Source: CAZCVI01 sp964502145 (GTDB lineage Bacteria; Acidobacteriota; Aminicenantia; UBA2199). From it: DNA of 12,942 nt. Both the position numbers and the translations under genes were made by a program. Every line of letters starts with the position of its first letter. Position 1 is the first letter of the stretch. The notes under the pieces were generated by a model, which had not been told where the DNA came from, searched no databases, and was given only the letters and a program-made list of their open reading frames with translations. The stretch spans positions 1-12,942 of the forward strand of contig CAZCVI010000134.1 of NCBI GenBank assembly GCA_964502145.1, written 5' to 3'. Positions 5,381 through 12,942 of the stretch are shown here, in pieces.

Positions 5381-5587
5381 TTAAACTAAAATATAAAAAA
5401 GTTTCTGCACAACCGCCCGCTGGATCGTCTCACGGCACATATACATGGTGATAAATCCAGGGGTGAAAAAGGAACCATCTTTATAACCATTGCTCTTTTC
5501 AAAAATCAAGCCCAGCACAGAGGCATTAATCAGCGGCGAAAACATGGTCTTGGATACGATTTCTGGCAAGTTTCTTGGAAGTTTATT
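5381..5587 (-). pseudogene. Fragment of a restriction-modification DNA methylase gene
   Basis: An open stretch of about 68 codons, bounded upstream by TGA at 5590-5588, with no methionine start or ribosome site. The translation has LPRNLPEIVSKTMFSPLIN, then VLGLIFEKSNGYKDGSFFTP and ITMYMCRETIQRAVVQK. The pattern of (V/I)LGxIFE, a short gap, then GSFFTP recalls the entry to the methylase domain of Eco57I-type and PglX-like restriction-modification enzymes of about 1000 residues. Only this short piece remains: the frame is closed upstream, and after QK the sequence becomes unrelated AT-rich DNA. Recognition is from memory of the family, so the exact subfamily is uncertain. A second, more decayed piece of the same segment lies at 9477-9536. 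Confidence 0.65.
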
Positions 5588-5733
5588 TCATGGCAACTCC
5601 ATAGTGCTATTGTTAATTCTCCCTATGGAACGTCTTCCAAGACAAATACCAGTGCTTTAAAATAAAATGAAATAATAATCCAGAATAAATATAGTTGCAA
5701 ATTAACGATTTTTGTTGTATACATAATGGGTCA
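5588..5733. other. AT-rich upstream region of the carboxylase operon
   Basis: No gene or clear site. The stretch separates the methylase fragment from the putative promoter. Confidence 0.5.
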
Positions 5734-5772
5734 TTATTTTAATTGTTAAAATAACGTTATTGGCAATAAAAT
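5734..5772 (+). promoter_or_regulatory. Putative promoter with overlapping palindrome upstream of the carboxylase operon
   Basis: TTGTTA (5743-5748) and TAAAAT (5767-5772) are separated by 18 bases, matching 4 of 6 and 5 of 6 sigma70 consensus positions. A perfect 9-bp inverted repeat, TTATTTTAA-ttg-TTAAAATAA (5734-5754), covers the -35 box, which is where a repressor operator would lie. In such AT-rich DNA either could arise by chance. The first gene follows 26 bases after the -10. Confidence 0.4.
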
Positions 5773-5798
5773 ATGAACCAAAACAACAGGAGTAACAC

Positions 5799-7373
5799 AT
5801 GGGTATGAACGAATCAAATATAAACGGCCACGAGAAAGCGCGGCAACGGTTAGCAGAAATAGAACGCCTGGCTGAATCAGGCGGGGGACAAGCACGCATA
5901 AATAAACAACACGCGGATGGCAAATTAACGGCACGGGAACGACTGGAATTATTGCTGGACCCAGGCACTTTCATTGAACTGGACAAGCTAAAAACCCACC
6001 GCTGCACGGATTTTGGCATGGACCAGAAAAAAATTCCCGGCGATGGCGTGGTCACAGGGTACGGAAACATCGAAGGTCGCCAAGTATTTGTTTTTGCCCA
6101 GGATTTTACCGTGTTTGGCGGTTCTCTCAGCGGCGCTTTCGCCGAGAAAATATGCAAGGTCATGGACCTCGCCGCTACCAACGGCGCACCTATCATCGGA
6201 CTGAATGATTCAGGCGGTGCCAGAATCCAAGAAGGAGTGGTCAGTCTGGCCGGATACGCGGATATCTTCTTGAGAAATACGCTTTGTTCCGGGCTCATTC
6301 CCCAGATTTCGGTGATTATGGGACCCTGTGCCGGTGGCGCCGTGTATTCACCGGCTATCACCGATTTTGTGATGATGATCGAAAATACATCTTACATGTT
6401 CATCACGGGACCAGAAGTCATCAAAGCAGTCAACCATGTAGACGTGACAAAAGATGAATTGGGCGGTGCGACAACGCATGCGACCAAAAGCGGCGTGGCC
6501 CACCTGACCGCTAAAAATGAGGCGCAAGGACTGTCAATGGTCCGGGAATTACTCAGTTATCTGCCTGCCAATAATAAAGATGATGCCCCCTACCACCCCA
6601 CTACAGACCCTATCGACCGCCAAGAAGAAGCGTTAAAAACAATTGTACCCATCAATCCCAATAAACCCTACGACATTAAAGAAGTGATCCGTCTGGTCAC
6701 CGATGACAAATACTTTTTTGAGATTCATGGCGATTATGCCCCCAATATAGTTGTTGGTTTTGCCCGTATGAACGGCCATTCCGTGGGTATTGTGGCAAAC
6801 CAGCCCATGGTATTGGCTGGCTGTCTCGACATTCACTCTTCTAAAAAAGGCGCACGGTTTGTCCGTTTTTGCGATGCTTTTAATATTCCTATTGTCACTT
6901 TTGAGGATGTACCCGGATTCTTGCCGGGCATTGATCAAGAACACGGCGGTATTATTATGGAAGGCGCCAAATTGTTATATGCCTTTGCCGAATCCACCGT
7001 TCCCAAGGTGACCATCATCACCCGCAAAGCATACGGCGGTGCTTTTGACGTCATGGCTTCCAAACATATTCGCGGTGATTTTAACCTGGCTTATCCAACC
7101 GCTGAAATCGCCGTGATGGGACCGGAAGCAGCCGTGAATATTATTTTCCGCAATGAACTGATGAGCGCGGCCAATAGTGAAGAAAAACGGCGGGAATTAA
7201 TCGACCAGTACCGCGACACCTTTGCCAATCCCTATAAAGCCGCAGAACTGGGATACATTGACGCGGTCATTTTCCCGGAAGATACACGCTTGCATATTAT
7301 TCGCTCCCTGGAATTATTAAAGAACAAACGGCAAAGCAACCCGGCGAAAAAACATGGCAACATTCCGTTATAA
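5799..7373 (+). CDS. pccB: Acyl-CoA (probably propionyl-CoA) carboxylase, carboxyltransferase beta subunit
   Basis: 524 residues, the usual length of this family. It transfers carboxyl from carboxybiotin to an acyl-CoA, giving (S)-methylmalonyl-CoA if the substrate is propionyl-CoA. Both crotonase-fold halves are present. The first oxyanion region is NDSGGARIQEG (136-146) with MGPCAGGAVYSPA (174-186). The second half has DVPGFLPGIDQEHGGII and RKAYGGAFDVMASKH. Asp417 in GGAFD is at the position where propionyl-CoA enzymes have Asp and acetyl-CoA enzymes a hydrophobic residue, so I favour propionyl-CoA. AGGAG at 5788-5792 is 6 bases before the ATG; an alternative ATG two codons on is less well placed. 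It is first in an operon with biotin carboxylase and biotin carrier, so it is a carboxylase rather than a sodium-pump decarboxylase. Confidence 0.95.
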   Translation: MGMNESNINGHEKARQRLAEIERLAESGGGQARINKQHADGKLTARERLELLLDPGTFIELDKLKTHRCTDFGMDQKKIPGDGVVTGYGNIEGRQVFVFAQDFTVFGGSLSGAFAEKICKVMDLAATNGAPIIGLNDSGGARIQEGVVSLAGYADIFLRNTLCSGLIPQISVIMGPCAGGAVYSPAITDFVMMIENTSYMFITGPEVIKAVNHVDVTKDELGGATTHATKSGVAHLTAKNEAQGLSMVRELLSYLPANNKDDAPYHPTTDPIDRQEEALKTIVPINPNKPYDIKEVIRLVTDDKYFFEIHGDYAPNIVVGFARMNGHSVGIVANQPMVLAGCLDIHSSKKGARFVRFCDAFNIPIVTFEDVPGFLPGIDQEHGGIIMEGAKLLYAFAESTVPKVTIITRKAYGGAFDVMASKHIRGDFNLAYPTAEIAVMGPEAAVNIIFRNELMSAANSEEKRRELIDQYRDTFANPYKAAELGYIDAVIFPEDTRLHIIRSLELLKNKRQSNPAKKHGNIPL

Positions 7374-7410
7374 TAGTATCACAATGTAAATATAAGAACG
7401 GGTGAAAAAA

Positions 7411-8937
7411 ATGATTGAGAAACAAAAGATAAAAAAGATATTGATTCCCAACCGCGGCGAGATTTCAATCCGGGTGCAACGCACCTGCCGGGAACTGGGT
7501 ATCCCCGCGGTGGCGGTCTTTTCAGAACCGGACAGATTGGCATTACACGTGCGTTACGCCGACGAGGCCTATTTTCTGCCGGGTACTACACCACGGGAAA
7601 CCTATTTGAACCAGGAACAAATCTTTGAAATCGCCCGCTTAAGCGGGGCAGATGCGATTCATCCCGGCTATGGGTTTCTGAGTGAAAACGCCGAGTTCGC
7701 CCGCGCCTGCCAAGAACGCGGCCTGATATTTATCGGCCCACCACCGGAAGCCATGGCATTGATGGGATTAAAAACAGGTTCACGACGGGTGATGGAAGAG
7801 GTGGGTGTCCCGGTCGTACCCGGAACAGAACCGCTGGAAAGCGCGGAAGAAGCAGCGGAGCAGGCCGATAAAATCGGTTATCCAATTTTGATTAAAGCCT
7901 CAGCGGGTGGTGGTGGCAAAGGCATGCGACTGGTAGAAACGCCGGTTTCTATGGAATCCGCTTTCGAAGCGTGTCGCCGGGAAGCACAAGCCGCTTTTGG
8001 TGACCCACGGGTGTATATTGAAAAGTACTTGCTCAAACCACGACACGTCGAGTTTCAAGTATTGGCCGATTTATATGGGCATACTATTCATCTGTACGAG
8101 CGCGAATGTTCAGTGCAACGACGTCATCAGAAAATTATCGAGGAGACACCGTCCCTGATATTAACCGAAGATATGCGCCGGCGTATGGGTGCAGTGGCCG
8201 TAGAAGCAGCCCGCGCCTGCGGATATACCAATGCCGGGACCGTGGAGTTCCTGGTGGATAGCGAACGAAACTTCTATTTTCTGGAAATGAATACCCGCCT
8301 CCAAGTGGAACATCCCATCACTGAGATGATCACGGGTCTGGACCTGGTGGAACGGCAGATACGTATCGCGGAAGGTGAACCCTTGTCAGAAGAGATCGTA
8401 CCCCGCCGTGGTGCGGCCATGGAGTGCCGCATTTACGCCGAGGACCCCAATGATAACTTTTTACCTTCTCCCGGTTTGATCAAGGGCCTCAATGATCCCG
8501 GTGGACCCGGTGTGCGCAATGATTCCGGCGTGTATGCCGGGTATACTATTCCCATGGAATACGATCCCATGATTTCCAAGTTGGTCGTGTATGGTGAGAA
8601 CCGCCAGCAAGTGTTGGGGCGCATGTTAAGAGCTTTGGAAGAGTATCATATCATGGGCATTCGCACCAACATCCCTTTTTTGCGGAAGATTCTGGCCCAT
8701 CCCCTTTTTATTTCTGGCGACTATGATACCCAGTTTATTTCCAGGTATCAGCAGGACTTGTTGCAGGGGGAAATGGAAAGTCCCCACACGGAATCGGTAG
8801 CACTGGCTGCCGCAGCTATTTTACAGTTTTTACACGGCCAGCCACACCAGAAGAACGTCGATTTGGCCACGACAAAATGGATTTCGGCTTGGAAACTGGC
8901 CGGTCGTATCCATTCGCATGGGAGCATATGCCAATGA
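7411..8937 (+). CDS. accC: Acyl-CoA carboxylase, biotin carboxylase subunit
   Basis: 508 residues from ATG 7411. A GTG at 7402 would add three, but GGTGA at 7401-7405 is a good ribosome site 5 bases before 7411. The enzyme carboxylates biotin on the carrier subunit using ATP and bicarbonate. The N-terminal fold begins ILIPNRGEISIRV (usual IANRGEIA), then HPGYGFLSENAEFA. The ATP-grasp glycine loop is AGGGGKGMR (GGGGKG at 166-171), and the catalytic segment is E292-MNTR296-LQVEHP. The biotin carboxylase proper ends near residue 450. The last 55 or so residues extend past the standard length and resemble the start of the linker domain of long propionyl-CoA carboxylase alpha chains, so this gene and the next look like one alpha chain split in two. 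Its stop overlaps the next start as ATGA. Confidence 0.95.
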   Translation: MIEKQKIKKILIPNRGEISIRVQRTCRELGIPAVAVFSEPDRLALHVRYADEAYFLPGTTPRETYLNQEQIFEIARLSGADAIHPGYGFLSENAEFARACQERGLIFIGPPPEAMALMGLKTGSRRVMEEVGVPVVPGTEPLESAEEAAEQADKIGYPILIKASAGGGGKGMRLVETPVSMESAFEACRREAQAAFGDPRVYIEKYLLKPRHVEFQVLADLYGHTIHLYERECSVQRRHQKIIEETPSLILTEDMRRRMGAVAVEAARACGYTNAGTVEFLVDSERNFYFLEMNTRLQVEHPITEMITGLDLVERQIRIAEGEPLSEEIVPRRGAAMECRIYAEDPNDNFLPSPGLIKGLNDPGGPGVRNDSGVYAGYTIPMEYDPMISKLVVYGENRQQVLGRMLRALEEYHIMGIRTNIPFLRKILAHPLFISGDYDTQFISRYQQDLLQGEMESPHTESVALAAAAILQFLHGQPHQKNVDLATTKWISAWKLAGRIHSHGSICQ

Positions 8938-9449
8938 AATATACAGCGATACTTGACGGTAAAGAACGGCACTTGGAAGTCACGCCATTGGGTCAGCACC
9001 TGTTCCGAGTCAGTGTGGATGGGATACTCCACGAAGTAGACGCGCGGGATAGCCGGTCGGATGTGCTTTCCATATTAATTGATCATGTTTCCCATGACAT
9101 TTCTTATGCCATGGCGGAACCAGCCATAGAGTTAAATTTTCGCAACCGCTATTTTAATATCGAGGTATTGGATGAACGGCGTATGAGGATGCGGCATGTG
9201 CGTGCGGAACTGGATATTTCGGGCCCGGAAATTATCAAAACCTCTATGCCAGGCCGTATTGTCCAGGTACTAGTCAAACTAGGCCAAAAGGTAAAACCGG
9301 GCGAAGGCATTATTATTATGGAAGCAATGAAAATGGAAAATGAAATCCGCTGTCGTAACCGTGGGAGTGTTAAAAAAATCCACGTGACTACAGGCCAAAC
9401 AGTGGCTGGTGGTCTCAAGCTGGTAGAAATCGATCCCATTGACAACTAA
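8934..9449 (+). CDS. Biotin carboxyl carrier subunit of acyl-CoA carboxylase
   Basis: 171 residues from ATG 8934, which overlaps the upstream TGA (ATGA); GGGAG at 8920-8924 is 9 bases before it. An open frame reaches back to an ATG at 8877, but those 19 codons lie wholly inside the biotin carboxylase gene and lack a ribosome site. Residues 1-95 form a beta-rich region (YTAILDGKERHLEV, FRVSVDGILHEVD) like the linker domain of propionyl-CoA carboxylase alpha chains. Residues 98-171 form the biotinyl domain: SGPEIIKTSMPGRI, then the biotin site EAMKMENEI with Lys133 as the biotinylated residue. It shuttles carboxybiotin between the two catalytic subunits. No biotin ligase gene lies in the window, so biotinylation must be supplied from elsewhere. 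No clear terminator follows. Confidence 0.93.
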   Translation: MKYTAILDGKERHLEVTPLGQHLFRVSVDGILHEVDARDSRSDVLSILIDHVSHDISYAMAEPAIELNFRNRYFNIEVLDERRMRMRHVRAELDISGPEIIKTSMPGRIVQVLVKLGQKVKPGEGIIIMEAMKMENEIRCRNRGSVKKIHVTTGQTVAGGLKLVEIDPIDN

Positions 9450-9476
9450 CCTATTTATAATAATAGTGCCCACCTG

Positions 9477-9536
9477 GCGCATCAATAAGCGGCGAAAACA
9501 GTACTTGGATACGATTTCAGGTGAATTTCTTGGGAG
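9477..9536 (-). pseudogene. Second, frameshifted scrap of the same methylase gene
   Basis: Aligns with 5521-5580 in the same orientation at about 81 percent over 59 positions, with one single-base gap. On the minus strand it reads PEIVSK; the one-base loss then shifts the frame, and in the shifted frame FSPLID follows. It is therefore a decayed copy of the segment around NLPEIVSKTMFSPLIN in the fragment at 5381-5587. A forward frame passes through here (9439-9654) but has no ribosome site. Confidence 0.6.
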
Positions 9537-9653
9537 GAATGGGAATTATGGGAAGAATGGGAGGAATGGGAAGAATGGGATAAAAGAAAATTCCCATCAT
9601 TCCCATAATTCCCATCATTCCCATAACTCCCATCATTCCCATTCTTCCCATTA
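9532..9653. repeat. 9-bp-period GGG repeat and its inverted counterpart
   Basis: Five units of the type AATGGGAxx (9538-9582) are followed after a short A-rich loop (TAAAAGAAAA region) by seven units of the type TTCCCATxx (9591-9653). GGG appears every nine bases on the plus strand in the left half and on the minus strand in the right half. The halves can pair as a long imperfect hairpin, or each can fit a four-tract G-quadruplex pattern with six-base loops. It lies between the carboxylase operon and the next promoter, where it might stop read-through. Forward translation gives a low-complexity NSHHSH string that I do not accept as a gene. Confidence 0.8.
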
Positions 9654-9685
9654 AATTGGCGGTGAATCCAGGGCGGCCTGTGTGG

Positions 9686-9714
9686 TTGATAATATTTTAT
9701 TTATAGATTATAAT
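9686..9714 (+). promoter_or_regulatory. Strong sigma70-type promoter of the surface-protein gene
   Basis: TTGATA (9686-9691), 17-base spacer, TATAAT (9709-9714): 5 of 6 and 6 of 6 consensus matches at optimal spacing. A start near 9721 would give a leader of about 44 bases, ending in AGGAGG (9753-9758) 6 bases before the ATG. It is the best promoter in the window and implies that the gene is transcribed apart from the carboxylase operon. Confidence 0.7.
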
Positions 9715-9764
9715 TTTCACAAGGTTATTACGCAAATACCTGATTAACGGATAGGAGGTGTTAT

Positions 9765-12700
9765 ATGAAATTGGTTTCAACTGTTGGTGCTCTACTATTT
9801 CTGTTCTTAATGATTCCCTGGACCATGGAGGCAGCGATTCCTGACACTGAAAGAGCTGCTTTGATCGCCGTTTATAACGCACGAAGCAACCTGACATTTC
9901 ACTTCGCCAACTCCTGGAAAAATCCACCATTAGAAGCAGATGGGTTTTCACTTAAAGGCACGGAAGGCAATTGGGCCGGGGTGACCGTGAGTGCAGATCA
10001 TGTAACGGAAATTTTAATTGATCAAGTGGAAAGCGATTTGATGGACAATGTCATCCCTCCTGAATTAGAAAACTTCCCTTACCTAAAGGTGCTGTCACTG
10101 GGTTTTCGCAACGGTCCCGGCCCAATCCCGGTGGGATTAGGAAACCTTGCTCAATTAACCACTCTCCAACTGGTTCAACTGGGCTCTGTCGCTGGACCCG
10201 CCAGTGCCGTTCCAGCACAAATCGGAAATTTGATTCAATTAACAAAACTGGTTTTAATGGGGAATTTCACAAGTCTACCCGTTGAAATTGGAAATCTGGT
10301 GAACCTGGAATCCTTGTCCTTACATGTCACCGCTACCAACCTGCCCACCGCTATCGGTAACCTGACGAACCTGCAGGTTTTGTACCTGGGGGGATCGTTT
10401 ACCACTGTTCCTGCCGCGTTAGGTAACCTGGGCAACCTGACCTCGTTAACCATTCACGACACCTCACTGACTACATTGCCCCGGGAAATAGGCCACCTTA
10501 CCAACCTCACCGAACTCCAGTTATACAATAACAAACTGACGGCACTACCCACAGAAATTGGTAACCTGGCCAAACTAAAAATATTGACTTTTTACCGCAA
10601 CCGCATCACCACTTTGCCCCCATCCATTGTGAATTTGAGCCATTTAGAGACATTGATCATGAGCAGTAACGCCATTGTCATAGATATTCCATCGCCCGAT
10701 GATTTTTCTTTCCCCGCATTTCTTTATAATCTTAACATCAGCATGGATTACAATGGTTTTTACACCTCCAACCCCCAGGCCAAAACCATGATGGACACCT
10801 ATTTGCCCGGCTGGGACAATACCCAGACCATGCCTCCTGGGGATGTCAAAGCTACCTTTATTTCCAGCAGTAAAGCCAAGGTCAGTTGGTTGCCCATCAA
10901 ATATACCACCAACAGCGGCGGATACCGGGTATATTATCGGAGTTCTGGCGGAGGTTCCTGGATCGAAGCGGGAATCACCGCGGACAAAACCGTTTCTTCT
11001 TACACCATCAATGGGTTGTCTTCCACTATCCCCTACTTTTTCACCGTGCGTACCGAGACAGACGGGGATTATCACAATCCGAACAAAATTCTCAGCGGAA
11101 ATAGTATGATGGCTTCCGCTGGCGGCCCGGTAGTTGTAAACACATACGCCCTGAGTGTTGTTTCTTCCCTGGCCTATCCCCAGCAAGTGACATGCACACC
11201 CGTTGATCTCATGGGTAGTGGTAACGGTATACCACCCTTTACCCGTGTCTATCAAGATGCCACGGTTGTAACATTGCAGGCTTTACCCAGCAGTTCAGAA
11301 GGGGATTTTCTTAAATGGATAGTGAATGGCTCCAACTATCTCACCCCTAAGATTTCCATAACCATGAATAAAAACGTTAGCGCCAAAGCCTATTATGGAG
11401 AAGATATCACACCCACGAGACCGATCATTTGGCTTGATCGAAGCCAAATCAACTTTGGTGCTGATACTTCAGGAACAGTGACCGGTGCGCAAATTTTTAA
11501 AATTCGCAATCATGGTACTGGCACCCTGAATTGGTCTGTCAGCAGTAACCAATCCTGGTTGCAAGGAACACCTGATTCCGGGACAGGCCATGGAAACGTT
11601 TCTGTGACCGTGAACCCGGCAGGATTGTCCGCTGGAACATATAATGGTATCCTATCCATTTTAGATGCCGGGGCTGCCAACTCGCCTCAAAGTATCGGGG
11701 TTACCTTTAAAGTCTATACAGCGGGCCACACCGCTTCACCTTTCGGAGAGTTCTCCACCCCCACTGGCGAAACAGTTATTTATGGGAGTATCCCTGTAAC
11801 CGGGTGGGTATTGGACGACATTGCTGTCCAACATGTAAAAATCTATTGGCAATCGGAGTCATCCCTTATTTTTATCGGTAGCGCGGTTATGATTGAAGGC
11901 ACGCGCCCGGATGTTGAAAATACCTTTCCCGATTACCCGCAAAATGTCAGTGCCGGTTGGGGGTATATGTTGCTGTCCAATTTCCTGCCCAATAACGGCA
12001 ATGGTAGCTTCACACTCCATGCCATAGCTACCGACAGCGAAGGAAACGAAACAACTCTCGGAACCAGAACCATTACCTGTAATAATGCGGATGCAGTAAA
12101 ACCTTTTGGTGCCATTGACACCCCCACCCAAGGAGACACCATATCTGGCAGTGGTTATCTTAATTGGGGCTGGGCGTTAACACCGCTGCCCAACAGTATC
12201 CCTACCGATGGTTCAACCATCCGTGTGGTTGTGGATGGGGTTAATTTGGGTTTTCCCACCTATAACATCTACCGTCAAGACATTGCCCAACTTTTCCCCG
12301 ATTATGCCAACAAGGATGGGGCTGTAGGTTATTTTTATCTGAATACCACCTCATACGATGAGGGACTTCATACCATCCAATGGACGGTGACAGACAGCGC
12401 GGGAAACCAAGACGGTATTGGCAGCCGCTATTTTACAATTACCCCAAACAGCTATGCGGACATCACAAAGAACACCACTTCAGCCAACCAACTTAAAGAT
12501 CAAACCAGCCTTTTTAATGCCCATCAAATTGACGCGTTGCCGTTACAACCCTCTGCACCGATAGGTGTCATAAAAGGCTTCAATACCCATTCGCTCATCA
12601 CGGTTATTACCAGTCCAACAGAAAAATATCCAAAAATCTCTATCACGGAATTGGAACGGGTGGTAATCCAATTCCCCCATAATTCTAAAATGGTAGCGGG

Positions 12701-12890
12701 ATATAGTGTGGTAGGGAAAGAGTTCCGTTCTTTACCGGTGGGTTCGACCCTGGATAGGAAGACCGGGAAATTCTTCTGGCAACCGGGTCCAGGTTTTACC
12801 GGAATCTATCATTTTGTATTTCTCGAAAAAAGTAAAGAGGGTAGGATAGGGAAACGGAATATAATGATCAAAATCGAACCCAAATTTTAA
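9765..12890 (+). CDS. Large secreted leucine-rich-repeat surface protein with FN3, BACON-like and Ig-like domains
   Basis: 1041 residues. Signal peptide 1-23 (hydrophobic core 6-19, cleavage near MEA). Residues 25-94 resemble the N-terminal cap of plant-type LRR proteins (DTERAALIAVYNA, GNWAGVTV). Nine leucine-rich repeats span about 95-306, consensus LPxxIGNLxxLxxLxLxxNxLT, 22-23 residues each. An FN3-like domain follows at 355-450, then a module at 455-544 like InlB-type B repeats (FLKWIVNGSNY, MNKNVSAKAYY). A BACON-like domain with NWSVSSNQSWL lies at 552-654, and two related Ig-like domains at 656-774 and 777-897, sharing FxDYxxNxxxxxGYxxL and TxDSxGN. The C-terminal 80 residues form a cadherin/dystroglycan-like domain (GSTLDRKTGKFFWQPGPGF). 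I see no LPxTG, lipobox or clear type IX sorting signal, so how it is anchored is unknown. The likely role is adhesion or binding at the cell surface; the ligand is unknown. Confidence 0.9.
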   Translation: MKLVSTVGALLFLFLMIPWTMEAAIPDTERAALIAVYNARSNLTFHFANSWKNPPLEADGFSLKGTEGNWAGVTVSADHVTEILIDQVESDLMDNVIPPELENFPYLKVLSLGFRNGPGPIPVGLGNLAQLTTLQLVQLGSVAGPASAVPAQIGNLIQLTKLVLMGNFTSLPVEIGNLVNLESLSLHVTATNLPTAIGNLTNLQVLYLGGSFTTVPAALGNLGNLTSLTIHDTSLTTLPREIGHLTNLTELQLYNNKLTALPTEIGNLAKLKILTFYRNRITTLPPSIVNLSHLETLIMSSNAIVIDIPSPDDFSFPAFLYNLNISMDYNGFYTSNPQAKTMMDTYLPGWDNTQTMPPGDVKATFISSSKAKVSWLPIKYTTNSGGYRVYYRSSGGGSWIEAGITADKTVSSYTINGLSSTIPYFFTVRTETDGDYHNPNKILSGNSMMASAGGPVVVNTYALSVVSSLAYPQQVTCTPVDLMGSGNGIPPFTRVYQDATVVTLQALPSSSEGDFLKWIVNGSNYLTPKISITMNKNVSAKAYYGEDITPTRPIIWLDRSQINFGADTSGTVTGAQIFKIRNHGTGTLNWSVSSNQSWLQGTPDSGTGHGNVSVTVNPAGLSAGTYNGILSILDAGAANSPQSIGVTFKVYTAGHTASPFGEFSTPTGETVIYGSIPVTGWVLDDIAVQHVKIYWQSESSLIFIGSAVMIEGTRPDVENTFPDYPQNVSAGWGYMLLSNFLPNNGNGSFTLHAIATDSEGNETTLGTRTITCNNADAVKPFGAIDTPTQGDTISGSGYLNWGWALTPLPNSIPTDGSTIRVVVDGVNLGFPTYNIYRQDIAQLFPDYANKDGAVGYFYLNTTSYDEGLHTIQWTVTDSAGNQDGIGSRYFTITPNSYADITKNTTSANQLKDQTSLFNAHQIDALPLQPSAPIGVIKGFNTHSLITVITSPTEKYPKISITELERVVIQFPHNSKMVAGYSVVGKEFRSLPVGSTLDRKTGKFFWQPGPGFTGIYHFVFLEKSKEGRIGKRNIMIKIEPKF

Positions 12891-12942
12891 CCCTAATTAG
12901 ACAACTGAGCCTAGTTTTCCCCCTTTTCCTGATGGTCTCGCC
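12891..12942. other. Right edge, nothing recognised
   Basis: 52 bases after the surface-protein stop. No hairpin plus T-run terminator and no start of another gene can be supported before the window ends. Confidence 0.5.

Noticed and set aside
5702..6361. Long minus-strand frame
   Set aside because: Lies antisense to the carboxyltransferase gene; its proline/serine-rich composition is that of a shadow frame, and it has no ribosome site.
8877..8933. Earlier start of the biotin-carrier gene
   Set aside because: The extra 19 codons sit wholly inside the biotin carboxylase gene; ATG 8934 has a ribosome site and the typical ATGA overlap.
9439..9654. Forward frame ending in NSHHSH repeats
   Set aside because: Starts at TTG inside the end of the biotin-carrier gene, has no ribosome site, and its repeats are only the 9-bp DNA array read in frame.
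10644..11255. 203-codon minus-strand frame
   Set aside because: Antisense to the surface-protein gene, with no supporting motif or ribosome site.

Overview
The window shows bacterial coding: clear Shine-Dalgarno sites (AGGAGG, GGAGG), ATG, TTG or GTG starts, tight operons and moderate GC. The taxon cannot be read directly. The mix of lineage-typical secreted proteins (six-bladed beta-propellers with small membrane-anchored Cys-rich partners, and a leucine-rich-repeat/FN3/BACON-like/Ig-like surface protein) together with dense families of noncoding repeats recalls Candidatus Aminicenantes (Acidobacteriota) or a relative. That is an inference from family knowledge, not a search result.

Left half (1-5350, minus strand): an accessory region built by duplication. 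A 21-bp minisatellite fills 1-123. Then come two copies of a three-gene operon, read right to left: a membrane-anchored thioredoxin-fold protein with a CLAC motif, a secreted six-bladed beta-propeller of 363 residues, and a 105-residue single-pass protein with eight regularly spaced cysteines. The right copy (3310-5311) is complete. In the left copy (427-2044) the thioredoxin-like gene has lost exactly 384 bp in frame, including the CxxC. The copies align at a constant offset of 2883 bp with no indels from 301 to 1991, but identity is uneven: a 344-bp and a 268-bp run are perfectly identical, while 37 of 81 residues differ in the middle of the propeller. Between the copies lies a gene-free stretch (2063-3180) bounded by imperfect 109-bp inverted repeats, with REP-like palindromes and a 42-bp tandem repeat.

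Centre (5350-9540, plus strand): a three-gene biotin-dependent acyl-CoA carboxylase operon, best read as propionyl-CoA carboxylase: carboxyltransferase, biotin carboxylase, and a biotin-carrier subunit that overlaps the biotin carboxylase by ATGA. It is flanked on both sides by decayed, similarly oriented fragments of the same restriction-modification methylase gene.

Right part (9540-12942): a 9-bp-period, GGG-rich inverted repeat, then a strong sigma70-type promoter and one large secreted multidomain surface protein (1041 residues).

The best candidate for an undescribed system is the duplicated operon: a redox protein, a propeller and an eight-cysteine small protein. The gene set suggests, but does not prove, an envelope system in which the small protein is oxidatively folded and displayed with, or bound by, the propeller.
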